Part shown: in pieces, positions 1-6,779 of the stretch
Position numbering within the stretch: position 1 is the stretch's first letter
How the letters are laid out: every line of letters starts with the position of its first letter
Notes under the pieces: generated by a model
Databases searched by the model: none
Seen by the model: the letters and a program-made list of their open reading frames with translations, nothing else
Told to the model about the DNA's origin: nothing
Translations under genes and position numbers: made by a program
Assembly: GCA_903873095.1 (NCBI GenBank)
Contig: CAIQMU010000107.1
Span: forward strand, 1 to 13,447
Origin: an uncultured bacterium
Lineage (GTDB): Bacteria; Patescibacteriota; Minisyncoccia; Phycocordibacterales; UBA1006
Reading direction: 5' to 3'
DNA: 13,447 bases

Positions 1-3000
1 CAAGTCCTACACTCTTTTGAAATAATATGAGTTCCTTTTGTGTTTTAATTCCAAAAAAAGATGTCTCTTTACCTGCTAAGGTTACTGGAAATCCTTTCTT
101 TCTTAAGTATTTTTGAAGAAGAACCACATCCAGACTAGTCATTCCTTTTTTCAAGTTATGAGCGAAAACTGTACTATTCGAAATGGTTGTTGTAGGTAAT
201 ACATTGGTCGCACTTGATGCTGAATTACTAACTGTTGCTGCAAGTGCAGCTGATAGATTCAATGTGATAACTGCGGTATTTGTAGAACTCTCTGATCCAT
301 ATGAATCCTTAAATTTAAAATAGATTGTCTTTTTTCCATTTCCATCAGAAAGAGTCCACTGCTTTGTAAAAGTAAAAGGTTCCCAGGTGGCTTCTCCAAA
401 ATTAGGATCGTTTGATATCATGACCTCTGTTGCAGAAGACGAAAATAGAGAAAGATTTACTGTTTGACTCGTAGTCGTAAGAGCACCGTTGTTGATGGTA
501 ATGGAATTACTAGAACCCGTAGGCCCTCCTCCATACACAGCTCCACCTCCCCCACCCCCTCCGCCACCTGAAGATACTGGAGCTGCTTCGACGTTGATGC
601 TCGGACTGGTGCCCGTGGCACCTAGTTGGCCATTTGCAATATTAGTAGCGCTAATAGAGAATCCGTTTCCGGCCGTATCAAGTGTTACTCCGTTAGTAAA
701 CGTTTTTGTACCATTATCAGAATCAGTAAAAAAATACTGTTCAGGACTCAGATTATACGGAGCTGTGGCGGTTGTTGCAATGTTCACAAGACCAGTGAAT
801 GGACTTCCGTTGGTATTAGTATTGTTTAATATATTTCCATAGCCGTCTAATGCTGTGACACTGATGCTAAATGGTATTCCAGCAGTCGGAGTGGTTGTTG
901 AAGGGACGACAGCGAAGGAAGACTCTCTATAATTGGAAGAGGCAACAACATCAACCGGGTCCGAAGTTCCGGAGAGTGTGCCATCCGAGACCGTAATCGG
1001 TCCGACAGTTCCGGCTTTGGTAAGGGTGATCGGCACAAACGCATTTCCGTGAGTGACTGCGCTGGTGATGTCACTGGATTGGGGAATGGTCGGAGCCGTC
1101 CCGTTTGGCGAGATATATGTACTAAGAAGCACGCCATTCGAGTCTGTGAACGTAAACGTTTTACCTGTCGGGTCGTAGCCGGGGGCTATGTTGCCATTTG
1201 CGTCGGTTGCCACGATTGTGAAGTTACCGGACCGTCCTGCCTGGAGGCCTATCGTGCCTCCGTTGTCATCATTGGAATCGCTAACCATAAACTTCGTTGC
1301 TATGGGTTCTGGGGTGATCGTTACGCCGGGCGCGGTCACAGGGGTATCCCCGTTGAATGACAGCGAGAAGTCTCCTGTTGTTTCAGGGGTCGACGGGTTA
1401 GTTATTCCGGCGTTTGAGGAACCATGTGATCCGTCCATCAGGTAGAACTGGACCTGTTCATTGGCACCCTCTGAGTATGCGGACCCAAGACTTATAGTCA
1501 TCGTATTACCTGAAACCGAGAATGAGTTGATCGGAATTCCCGAATAATCCCGGCCAGGAATAAAAATATAAAAGTAGCCATAACTTTGACCGTTTTTGAA
1601 GTTAAGCGGACCTCCGAAGCCGTCGATCGCATTTACCGACAAAGAGCCTTGCGGCAAGGAGTATCCCGATGGAAAGGTGATTGCCAGCGTCGAGTTTGAT
1701 ATGTGTGCTGCAGCCGTGAAAGAAACCTTGTATATTGAGGGGCCTGTTCCAGAAAACAGATCATTTGCTGAATTCCCTGAGACTGCAAAGTCCGAGAAGG
1801 GATTGGTTATTGTCACTCCCGGGATATCGGATTCTGGTGTCTCGCCCGACGCATCGGTCGTGATCGAGAAGTTGCCCGTTTGGCCCAAAGTCACTGGATT
1901 GGCGATACCGCCTGGCGAGCCCATGTTGTTGCCAGGGCCAAAACGGAATGATACCGTGCCCGCGGTAAGATCAATATTGCTTTGGAAATAGACGGTCAGG
2001 GTGTTTCCCGAGGCATTTGCACCCATGATCTGATAATCGGTCCCGTTCACCGTAATGTAATTAGATCTGCCAGCCTCGGTTGTAATTGCCGGTGTAATGC
2101 TTCCCAGGGAGTATCCCGATGGAAAGGTGATCTGTACTGCCCCAGCCGAACTGTTCGTCGACAAAAACGAAACGTCGTATGTTCCGAATGCTCCTGCAGC
2201 ACAATCGTTTGTCGTAACACAAGTCACTGAACCATCCGTGACCTGCGGAACAGGACTGGTTATGGTAACGCTCCCAGCGGTCGCAGGAATCCCTCCATCT
2301 GCGGCAATTTTAAAAAATTCTGTAGTACCCACAGTGCTTGGGTTGCGTATGCCCGCCCCGGCCTGCATATAAAAACCATAGTTGGTATCATTTCCTCCGT
2401 GGCTTGAATCAAAGTTTACGGTTATCGTATTTCTCGAGCCAGAAACCGACGTTATTGAATATGATGGGTTACCCCCTCCGTAAACATAACCACAATCTGA
2501 GGACTGTAGCGCACAAATATCACTTGTCGGAATGGAACCCTGTGGTATTGAGTATCCTGTAGGAAACGTGACTGCGATACTTCCTTCATTACCGTTCGAA
2601 TTGAAAGATGCTGCCGTGTTAATTCCAACGTGGTACTGAGCGCCATTTACACCAGAAGCAAGGTCTCCAGAAGAAACTCCAGAAACTGACGCATCTGTTA
2701 TTGTGAACGGAACAGGTGTAATTATTACTCCTGCTATATCATTTTCAGACGTCTCATTAGCAGCATCTGTTATGATTGAGAAGTTGTCGGTCGTGCCGGG
2801 AGTTGAAGGGTTGGTTATCGAGGTATTGTTTGCAATCGTAAATGTAACCGTACCTGTTGATAAATCAGTCGGCGTTGCCAAATTAACAATTACACCGCTT
2901 GGATTCGCTGACACTGACGAGACACTGACAGGTACCCCATTAACCATTATGGTATGATCAGGAGAAAGTGGGACGTCTCCATTCCTATCATTCATATAAT

Positions 3001-3229
3001 ACGCATGGGGGAAATATACTTCGATAGTGCTTGCTGGAGACGAATCATCTGTTGTGAATGAAACATCATAACTAGCACCTACAGTACCTGCAACACAATC
3101 ATCAGTTGAATGACAACCAACATTCCCTCCTGAAACCTGTGCGTGTGCAATAGTTACACCACCGAAATAAAAGGTAGCGGAAAGCACAAGAATGGTCACT
3201 GTGAGAAAATTGATAAAAAATTTTTTCAT
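1..3229 (-). CDS. Giant exported repeat surface protein with peptidoglycan-binding domain (3' end outside window)
   Basis: The reading frame is open from the ATG at 3229 to the left edge, about 1,076 codons with no stop. It begins with a signal peptide: a KK start, a hydrophobic stretch and an AHA|Q cleavage site at residues 28-31. Four Ig-like units of roughly 150-165 residues follow (to about residue 650), each marked by a phrase like NPSTPGTT-NFSI and then a DIPGVTIT-type strand, near residues 139, 296, 444 and 610. Paired cysteines occur in the N-terminal units. Two further beta-rich domains (about 650-885), a run of nine glycines (888-896) and an Ig-like domain containing ISNDPNFGEATWEPF come next. 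Residues from about 1024 (LKKGMTSLDVVLLQKYLKKK, then FFGIKTQKELILFQK) match the PG_binding_1 family. I infer a cell-surface, wall-anchored adhesin or shell protein. The true C-terminus is not visible. Confidence 0.9.
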   Translation of the reverse strand, partial: MKKFFINFLTVTILVLSATFYFGGVTIAHAQVSGGNVGCHSTDDCVAGTVGASYDVSFTTDDSSPASTIEVYFPHAYYMNDRNGDVPLSPDHTIMVNGVPVSVSSVSANPSGVIVNLATPTDLSTGTVTFTIANNTSITNPSTPGTTDNFSIITDAANETSENDIAGVIITPVPFTITDASVSGVSSGDLASGVNGAQYHVGINTAASFNSNGNEGSIAVTFPTGYSIPQGSIPTSDICALQSSDCGYVYGGGNPSYSITSVSGSRNTITVNFDSSHGGNDTNYGFYMQAGAGIRNPSTVGTTEFFKIAADGGIPATAGSVTITSPVPQVTDGSVTCVTTNDCAAGAFGTYDVSFLSTNSSAGAVQITFPSGYSLGSITPAITTEAGRSNYITVNGTDYQIMGANASGNTLTVYFQSNIDLTAGTVSFRFGPGNNMGSPGGIANPVTLGQTGNFSITTDASGETPESDIPGVTITNPFSDFAVSGNSANDLFSGTGPSIYKVSFTAAAHISNSTLAITFPSGYSLPQGSLSVNAIDGFGGPLNFKNGQSYGYFYIFIPGRDYSGIPINSFSVSGNTMTISLGSAYSEGANEQVQFYLMDGSHGSSNAGITNPSTPETTGDFSLSFNGDTPVTAPGVTITPEPIATKFMVSDSNDDNGGTIGLQAGRSGNFTIVATDANGNIAPGYDPTGKTFTFTDSNGVLLSTYISPNGTAPTIPQSSDITSAVTHGNAFVPITLTKAGTVGPITVSDGTLSGTSDPVDVVASSNYRESSFAVVPSTTTPTAGIPFSISVTALDGYGNILNNTNTNGSPFTGLVNIATTATAPYNLSPEQYFFTDSDNGTKTFTNGVTLDTAGNGFSISATNIANGQLGATGTSPSINVEAAPVSSGGGGGGGGGAVYGGGPTGSSNSITINNGALTTTSQTVNLSLFSSSATEVMISNDPNFGEATWEPFTFTKQWTLSDGNGKKTIYFKFKDSYGSESSTNTAVITLNLSAALAATVSNSASSATNVLPTTTISNSTVFAHNLKKGMTSLDVVLLQKYLRKKGFPVTLAGKETSFFGIKTQKELILFQKSVGL

Positions 3230-3293
3230 ATAAAAATAAAGATAACAACAATGAGATTTCTGTCTCATACTAACTAATAAGTTTGCATATATA

Positions 3294-3323
3294 ATTGTAG
3301 CACATGTATTTTAGATATGTAAA
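3294..3323 (-). promoter_or_regulatory. Promoter of the surface-protein gene
   Basis: On the minus strand, TTTACA (3318-3323) is followed after 18 nt by TACAAT (3294-3299). The start codon lies 64 nt downstream, so this mRNA should have a 5' leader of about 57 nt, unlike most genes in this window. The leader contains a short inverted repeat, ATGAGA/TCTCAT, at 3251-3268. No Shine-Dalgarno sequence is visible. Confidence 0.55.
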
Positions 3324-3352
3324 AAAACTCCCGCGATCGATAACGTCGCGGT
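3321..3352 (-). terminator. Rho-independent terminator downstream of fic
   Basis: The minus strand reads CCGCGA, a 9-nt loop region, TCGCGG, then GAG and seven T. The stem is GC-only plus one A-T pair. It lies about 130 nt past the fic stop codon and separates fic from the surface-protein gene. The T-tract partly overlaps the -35 box of the surface-protein promoter. Confidence 0.7.
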
Positions 3353-3478
3353 GATTCTCGTGATAAAAGTGATAAGTTTTTTCATGAAATATGATTAAAG
3401 AACGCTAGAAATAATAGTTTCATTGTATCAGACATTCTTTTGAAAACGAACCGCTTCAAGTCAAGATTCATCGAGCCA

Positions 3479-4357
3479 CTAGAGTTCGTCCGCAATCTTC
3501 CAAACGCCTTTTTCCAAAAAGGCTTCAATTGTCTGCCGACTCGCTTTATTGATAAGGTTCGAGTGCGACAGTTTCTGACTCTTTGCGTATTCTGAGAGCG
3601 TCACGATCTTTTTCCCTTCCAAATAAGCAAGACGTTTGTGATAACTGTTCGTAAGCGCCTTGCCGACGATTTCTTCCATGATGCCAGTCGCACCTTTCTC
3701 ATCAAATTCCTTGAACGCATCGTAGTATTTTTTTCGATCGATGAATTTGATATTGATCGGCACAAACCCTTCCCGGATTAAAAGATAATTATTGATGACT
3801 CGTCCAATGCGACCGTTGCCGTCATTAAATGGGTGAAGATGTTCAAACGAAAGATGCAGCCTTGCGATGCGCTTGATGATATTTTCATGACTCGCCGCGT
3901 TGTACTCTGAAAACATTTGGCTCAGGCTCGGATTAATTTCTTGGGGCGACGGAGCAATGTGGCTTCCGACACGCACAAACTCGTTTCCTTCGCGGAACCT
4001 TCCGGCAATATCATCCCGGATATTAGACATCAGCATTTTATGGAGCGACAAGATAACCTCGGGACCGAGTTCTTGCTCCTTTGCTTTTTTATCGATGTAC
4101 GACACCACCCGAGCAAGATTTTTTGCCTCGAATATTTCTCGCTCTGAAATGTATCGGTCCAAATCGATCTGAAGCAGAATCTTTTCGGTTTCTTCTAAGG
4201 AAAGTGTGCTGTTTTCGATAGCGTTTGAGTTGTACACCTGATCAGCAATTTCCGCTTCGCCGATAAGCTTAATAAGCGACTCCTTGCCTATAGAAGCCTT
4301 GTAATACCTCCCCCTGAGAGAATTGATTTTATTGAATACTGCCGCTGTTTTTGCCAT
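3479..4357 (-). CDS. Fic-domain protein AMP-transferase, class II, with C-terminal winged-helix-like region
   Basis: The 292-residue protein carries the complete Fic active-site motif HPFNDGNGRIGR at residues 175-186; His175 is the expected catalytic base and the GNGR segment binds nucleotide phosphates. Family enzymes transfer AMP, or other nucleotide moieties, from NTPs to Ser/Thr/Tyr of target proteins. An upstream SNAIEN (residues 44-49) fits the inhibitory (S/T)xxxE(G/N) helix, with Glu48 able to block the active site. This makes it a self-inhibited class II Fic with no separate antitoxin needed. The last 45 residues (TLSEYAKSQKLSHSNLINKA) look like a helix-turn-helix. The gene is monocistronic, with a leaderless promoter and its own terminator. 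Its target and physiological role cannot be read from the sequence. Confidence 0.93.
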   Translation of the reverse strand: MAKTAAVFNKINSLRGRYYKASIGKESLIKLIGEAEIADQVYNSNAIENSTLSLEETEKILLQIDLDRYISEREIFEAKNLARVVSYIDKKAKEQELGPEVILSLHKMLMSNIRDDIAGRFREGNEFVRVGSHIAPSPQEINPSLSQMFSEYNAASHENIIKRIARLHLSFEHLHPFNDGNGRIGRVINNYLLIREGFVPINIKFIDRKKYYDAFKEFDEKGATGIMEEIVGKALTNSYHKRLAYLEGKKIVTLSEYAKSQKLSHSNLINKASRQTIEAFLEKGVWKIADEL

Positions 4358-4366
4358 ATACCCTAC

Positions 4367-4394
4367 ATTATAGGAATTTTCACTATTTTGTCAA
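4367..4394 (-). promoter_or_regulatory. Leaderless promoter of fic
   Basis: On the minus strand, TTGACA (4389-4394) and a perfect TATAAT (4367-4372) are separated by 16 nt. The ATG begins 9 nt after the -10 box, so transcription should start at or within a few bases of the start codon and no Shine-Dalgarno is possible. This is one of the strongest promoters in the window. Confidence 0.75.
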
Positions 4395-4440
4395 GATAAT
4401 CGTGAAAAAGTTCGAATAAAACACCTTTTTCACTGTTTTG
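4377..4440. promoter_or_regulatory. Operator-like repeats around the fic promoter
   Basis: Two near-identical 14-mers, TTTTCACTATTTTG (4377-4390) and TTTTCACTGTTTTG (4427-4440), lie exactly 50 bp apart. The first fills the spacer between the fic -35 and -10 boxes. A perfect 9-bp inverted repeat, GTGAAAAAG (4402-4410) and CTTTTTCAC (4425-4433), lies between and overlaps the second copy. A protein bound here would cover the promoter. The Fic protein's own C-terminal HTH-like region is an obvious candidate (inference). Confidence 0.45.
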
Positions 4441-4655
4441 AAGAAATACAAGCCCGACCTCAACAAATTTCCCAGTTTTTTATAAATTATCAAAAACAAA
4501 TCGTCGAAGCAAAGAAATCGCTCATCGTCCTCGGACTTGAAGCAACCGGCGCATTGATGTGGAGTGAAATGCAAAAGCCCGATCCAATAAAGAATCGAGC
4601 CTTTGCAGAGGAAACTATTACAACGGATCAATCGGTTATAATAAGTCCTGCTAGG
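4440..4655 (+). pseudogene. Possible gene remnant between fic and tRNA-His
   Basis: One plus-strand frame is open from 4374 to a TAA inside the antisense of tRNA-His. Between about 4440 and 4650 it reads like protein (for example IVEAKKSLIVLGLEATGALM), with base composition richer in GC than its flanks. There is no plausible start codon upstream, and the frame runs into the tRNA. A hairpin at 4571-4606 also lies in it. I do not recognise the family. It may be a decayed fragment or chance; no intact gene is visible in this roughly 215-nt stretch. Confidence 0.2.
4571..4606 (-). terminator. Terminator-like hairpin downstream of tRNA-His
   Basis: The arms GCAAAAGCCCGATCC and GAATCGAGCCTTTGC enclose a 6-nt AT loop. 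On the minus strand the stem (nine pairs, two of them G-U) is followed by TTTTGC, a short U tract. It lies 50 nt beyond the tRNA-His 3' end and probably ends that transcript. Confidence 0.45.
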
Positions 4656-4728
4656 GGTGGCTACTGGGAATCGAACCCAGATTGCAGGTACCACAAACCT
4701 GAGTGTTAACCGTTACACCATAGCCACC
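4656..4728 (-). tRNA. tRNA-His(GTG)
   Basis: The cloverleaf is complete: acceptor GGTGGCTA/TAGCCACC, D-stem GTGT/ACAC, anticodon stem CAGGT/ACCTG around the loop TTGTGGT (anticodon GTG), and T-stem CTGGG/CCCAG with TTCGATT. The eight-pair acceptor includes G-1 opposite C73, the histidine identity element. The genome continues CCT after C73, so the 3' CCA is not encoded and must be added by the CCA-adding enzyme. Confidence 0.96.
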
Positions 4729-4734
4729 ATAGAG

Positions 4735-4775
4735 CCTCGGTTGGCATGAAATTATTATTTCAAACCAACGCGAGG
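4735..4775 (-). other. Long hairpin forming the 5' leader of pre-tRNA-His
   Basis: Three nested stems pair in register: CCTCG/CGAGG, GTTGG/CCAAC and GAAAT/ATTTC, with a 4-nt loop and only small internal loops. The hairpin ends 6 nt before the first base of tRNA-His. With the promoter proposed at 4783-4811, transcription should begin at about its outer base, so nearly the whole leader would be this hairpin. It has no U tract, so it is not a normal terminator. Confidence 0.6.
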
Positions 4776-4782
4776 AATTTAA

Positions 4783-4811
4783 GTTATATCAAAAAAAGGC
4801 TATAAAATCAA
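4783..4811 (-). promoter_or_regulatory. Promoter of tRNA-His, embedded in the preceding terminator
   Basis: On the minus strand, TTGATT (4806-4811) and TATAAC (4783-4788) are 17 nt apart. The -35 box lies inside the loop of the terminator that ends the pterin dehydratase gene, a very compact arrangement. Confidence 0.4.
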
Positions 4812-4818
4812 CCTTTTT
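4791..4818 (-). terminator. Terminator overlapping the stop codon of the pterin dehydratase gene
   Basis: The minus strand reads AAAAGGTT, an AT loop, AGCC and seven T. The stem starts in the TAA stop codon (4817-4819). Confidence 0.6.
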
Positions 4819-5143
4819 AGAGTTCATCTATTTTTGCAGCGACAATGAAGTCGTTTTCCGAGAGCCCCTTGATCGAATGTGTCGACAGTTTAAGCTCGAC
4901 TTTGTTATACCAAATATAAATATCTGGATGGTGGCCTTGTTCCTCGGCAATGTCAGCGACACTGTTTACGAAAATCATTGCTTGGGCAAAATCAGGAAAC
5001 ATCCACGTTCGCATGATCTCTTTCCCATCGCTTGATAATGACCACTCTGAAACTTGTGCCAAGTAAGCAACTGCTTCGTCATGCGTCATTGGCTTCATAT
5101 TTTTATCCTCGCAAGGAATACATGTTTTGTCTTTGAGATCCAT
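4817..5143 (-). CDS. Pterin-4a-carbinolamine dehydratase (PCD/DCoH family)
   Basis: The 108-residue product has the family's usual length and signature: EEQGHHPDIYIWYNKVEL at residues 67-84, with the active-site pair His71-His72 and Pro73-Asp74, and a third histidine, His89, in the STHS segment. The enzyme dehydrates 4a-hydroxytetrahydrobiopterin. In bacteria with no visible aromatic hydroxylase, as here, its role is often unclear and may concern folate or molybdopterin-like pterins. The N-terminus has two Cys (CIPC, residues 8-11) ahead of the conserved fold, so a start at Met16 is possible. An extended -10 only 6 nt from the ATG at 5143 supports the longer, leaderless version. Confidence 0.9.
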   Translation of the reverse strand: MDLKDKTCIPCEDKNMKPMTHDEAVAYLAQVSEWSLSSDGKEIMRTWMFPDFAQAMIFVNSVADIAEEQGHHPDIYIWYNKVELKLSTHSIKGLSENDFIVAAKIDEL

Positions 5144-5149
5144 AAATTC

Positions 5150-5158
5150 ATTCTAACA
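5150..5158 (-). promoter_or_regulatory. Extended -10 of the pterin dehydratase gene
   Basis: The minus strand reads TGTTAGAAT (TGn plus TAGAAT), ending 6 nt before the ATG. This fits a leaderless transcript. No good -35 is visible; that position is occupied by the preceding terminator hairpin. Confidence 0.45.
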
Positions 5159-5159
5159 C

Positions 5160-5187
5160 AAAAGGGAACAATGGTCTGTTCCCTTTT
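5160..5187 (-). terminator. Terminator of the msrA / small-ORF unit
   Basis: Perfect 11-bp inverted repeat AAAAGGGAACA / TGTTCCCTTTT around a 6-nt loop. It lies downstream of the 44-codon ORF and immediately upstream of the pterin dehydratase promoter. The U tract is short (four), so termination may be partial. Confidence 0.55.
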
Positions 5188-5244
5188 CAAGTATTTCAAC
5201 TTGGATCTTTTTTCTATTCAAACAAGGTCGAGGCGCTAGTCCCT

Positions 5245-5379
5245 TTATCCTCTGTTAACGTTCTGCAATGCAGGGCAACTTGTTTGATAATCGGCCATTC
5301 CGAAAGTCAGGCGGCAATTCGTACAAGACGAGTCGATCACTCGTCCCTGACTGGTCGATGTAAAGAGCAGATATTTCAT
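5245..5379 (-). CDS. Small Cys-containing protein (44 aa), unknown
   Basis: An ATG at 5379 opens 44 codons ending in TAA, starting MKYLLFTSTSQGRVIDSSC. It contains CTNC (residues 19-22) and a third Cys in SCPAL (residues 34-38), so a CxxC-x12-C arrangement that could bind a metal or act in redox chemistry. It begins 32 nt after the msrA stop codon on the same strand and is followed by a terminator hairpin, consistent with a msrA-linked transcript. Its base composition is richer in GC than the flanks. No Shine-Dalgarno is visible. I do not recognise the family, and it may be a non-coding ORF. Confidence 0.4.
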   Translation of the reverse strand: MKYLLFTSTSQGRVIDSSCTNCRLTFGMADYQTSCPALQNVNRG

Positions 5380-5411
5380 CAAATAAAACATATCACGAAA
5401 AAATAAAATCA

Positions 5412-5954
5412 TCAATCTTTCCATGCAATATGTTTTAAATCACGAATATTGCAAGTATTCGCAACAAAGGTGACGCGACCGGAACCTTTTGCATATGATT
5501 CATAATGTGCAGGATTTTTCTCGGCGTAATCTTGATGATACTCTTCTGCTTTATAAAAATTTTTAAAGGGAAATATTTGTACAGCAATTGTCTCACCTGG
5601 AAAAATTCCACTGTCACCGAGTTCTTTAATCAAGGATTCAGCAATTCCCTTTTCCATTTCATCAGAAAAATAAATCGCTGTTTTGTAGGCTTCGCCTCGA
5701 TCATAAAATTGCCCACCTGCATCGGTTGGATCAATATGGTCCAAGAAAAACTGCGCAAGTTTTTTGAAATTTGTAATACTTGGATCATAGGTTACCTGCA
5801 CTGCTTCACGATATCCATCATGGTCATGATAGGTTGGATTCGGTTTTTCACCGCCAGCGTAACCTGACTCGGCATGAATAACTCCTGGTAATGCTTTCAG
5901 GTCATGTTCCACGCACCAAAAACATCCTCCGGCAAATGTTGCTGTTTTGTTCAT
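5412..5954 (-). CDS. msrA: Peptide-methionine (S)-S-oxide reductase MsrA
   Basis: The 180-residue protein begins almost at the active site: GGCFWCVE at residues 9-16, with Cys11 the catalytic nucleophile. Further family features are ESGYAGG (29-35), the GHREAV-like GYREAV segment, FFLDHIDPT, and YHQDYAEKNP near the C-terminus. It reduces methionine-S-sulfoxide in proteins, repairing oxidative damage. The second Cys of the motif (Cys14) and a C-terminal Cys168 (ANTCNIRDL) are candidate resolving residues for recycling by thioredoxin. There is no fused or adjacent MsrB. The last 25 residues extend beyond the usual core. The gene starts 14 nt after the terminator hairpin of tRNA-Leu. Confidence 0.96.
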   Translation of the reverse strand: MNKTATFAGGCFWCVEHDLKALPGVIHAESGYAGGEKPNPTYHDHDGYREAVQVTYDPSITNFKKLAQFFLDHIDPTDAGGQFYDRGEAYKTAIYFSDEMEKGIAESLIKELGDSGIFPGETIAVQIFPFKNFYKAEEYHQDYAEKNPAHYESYAKGSGRVTFVANTCNIRDLKHIAWKD

Positions 5955-5968
5955 GGAATAATGTTATC

Positions 5969-6010
5969 ACAAAACAAAAATACTCGACGAATCGAGTATT
6001 TTTGTTTTGT
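5969..6010 (-). terminator. Terminator of the LAGLIDADG / tRNA-Leu transcript
   Basis: A perfect 19-bp inverted repeat (5969-5987 and 5992-6010) with a TTCG loop on the minus strand and an AT-rich lower stem giving a T-rich 3' arm. Its first base is the discriminator base of tRNA-Leu, so terminator and tRNA abut with no spacer. The hairpin is symmetric and could act on both strands. Confidence 0.8.
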
Positions 6011-6091
6011 GCCCAGGACTGGACTTGAACCAGCATGCCTCACGGCGTTACCACCTCAAGGTAATGGGTCTACCAATTTCCCCACCTGGGC
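6010..6091 (-). tRNA. tRNA-Leu(GAG)
   Basis: Class II tRNA: acceptor GCCCAGG/CCTGGGC, anticodon stem TTACC/GGTAA around the loop TTGAGGT (anticodon GAG), long variable arm GCC-GTGA-GGC, T-arm CTGG/CCAG with TTCAAGT, and A73. CCA is not encoded. No intron interrupts it. It lies only 7 nt after the stop codon of the LAGLIDADG gene with no promoter between, so it should be processed from that gene's transcript. Confidence 0.96.
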
Positions 6092-6098
6092 TAATTTG

Positions 6099-6773
6099 TC
6101 AATATTTTGCCTGCTGTTTCTTTTCCGTTTCCAAAATAGCTTGGATCTTTATAAATTTTCGCGACAAGCAAATGACGCCCGTATCATAATACATTTTCGA
6201 GATAATTTCCAGTGCTTCCTTCTTGGCGTATCTTAATTGAAACATTTTGCCTTCGTGTGAACTATCAACATGACCTATTACACCAGCCATCCTAATCAGA
6301 TTTTCACACAACCAATTAACATGTGCCAGACTTGCACATGCAAAAGAAACGTAAAACATGTGACTTGATTTCCACCGCTTATCCCAATAAGAATAAAATG
6401 AACCGTCCCCATCAAAATATCCTCGCAAATAATCCCAGAAATATTCATCTGGAACAGTAATAGTACCTATCGTTTTTGATTTCGCAGAAGTAAGTCCAAT
6501 GGATTCAAGAAATTTGTAAAAAATTACATTTCCAAATTGAATTCGGTAATATCTGTCGTTTGAGTATCCTCGACTTTTAGTGCCAATTTTTACTGATAAA
6601 CCTAGACATTTTTTGAAATGTTCTACTTGTTCCAAATCTTTACTTGTAAAATCAATATGACGCCCATTGTTTGATAAGCATCCATCTGAAACTAATAACC
6701 CGATTGCATATGCAAATTCGGGTGACCACTCTGTTGAGATAGTATTTTTTTGTTTTGAGTTATGTTTTTTCAC
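6099..6773 (-). CDS. Free-standing LAGLIDADG homing endonuclease
   Basis: The 224-residue protein has both LAGLIDADG helices: AYAIGLLVSDG (residues 21-31) and LRGYFDGDG (116-124), with Asp30 and Asp123 as the expected metal-binding catalytic residues. This is a two-motif, single-chain type that cuts a long asymmetric DNA site. The start is GTG at 6773: a stop codon lies two codons upstream, and no ATG occurs in the first residues. A TATAAT 6 nt before the GTG implies a leaderless mRNA. It is not inside an intron or intein; it sits between that promoter and tRNA-Leu. The target is unknown; the tRNA-Leu or rplS flank is a candidate. Confidence 0.9.
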   Translation of the reverse strand: MKKHNSKQKNTISTEWSPEFAYAIGLLVSDGCLSNNGRHIDFTSKDLEQVEHFKKCLGLSVKIGTKSRGYSNDRYYRIQFGNVIFYKFLESIGLTSAKSKTIGTITVPDEYFWDYLRGYFDGDGSFYSYWDKRWKSSHMFYVSFACASLAHVNWLCENLIRMAGVIGHVDSSHEGKMFQLRYAKKEALEIISKMYYDTGVICLSRKFIKIQAILETEKKQQAKY

Positions 6774-6779
6774 TCCTTA

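Noticed and set aside
489..842. Plus-strand open frame with a run of nine prolines
   Set aside because: It is the antisense of the poly-glycine linker in the minus-strand surface protein; the other plus-strand frames across 489-2957 are also shadows of that gene.
1..3229. Prophage tail fibre as an alternative for the large repeat protein
   Set aside because: The signal peptide and C-terminal peptidoglycan-binding domain fit an exported surface protein, and no phage structural genes are nearby.
3479..4357. Classic fic/antitoxin pair
   Set aside because: The inhibitory SNAIEN motif is within the Fic protein itself, and no small antitoxin gene precedes it.
4383..4694. Minus-strand 103-codon frame
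   Set aside because: It starts inside tRNA-His, has no promoter and reads as low-quality, Cys/Phe-rich translation of non-coding sequence.
5904..6236. Plus-strand frame containing LEPACLTALPPQGNG
   Set aside because: This is the well-known artefact of translating the antisense of a tRNA-Leu gene.
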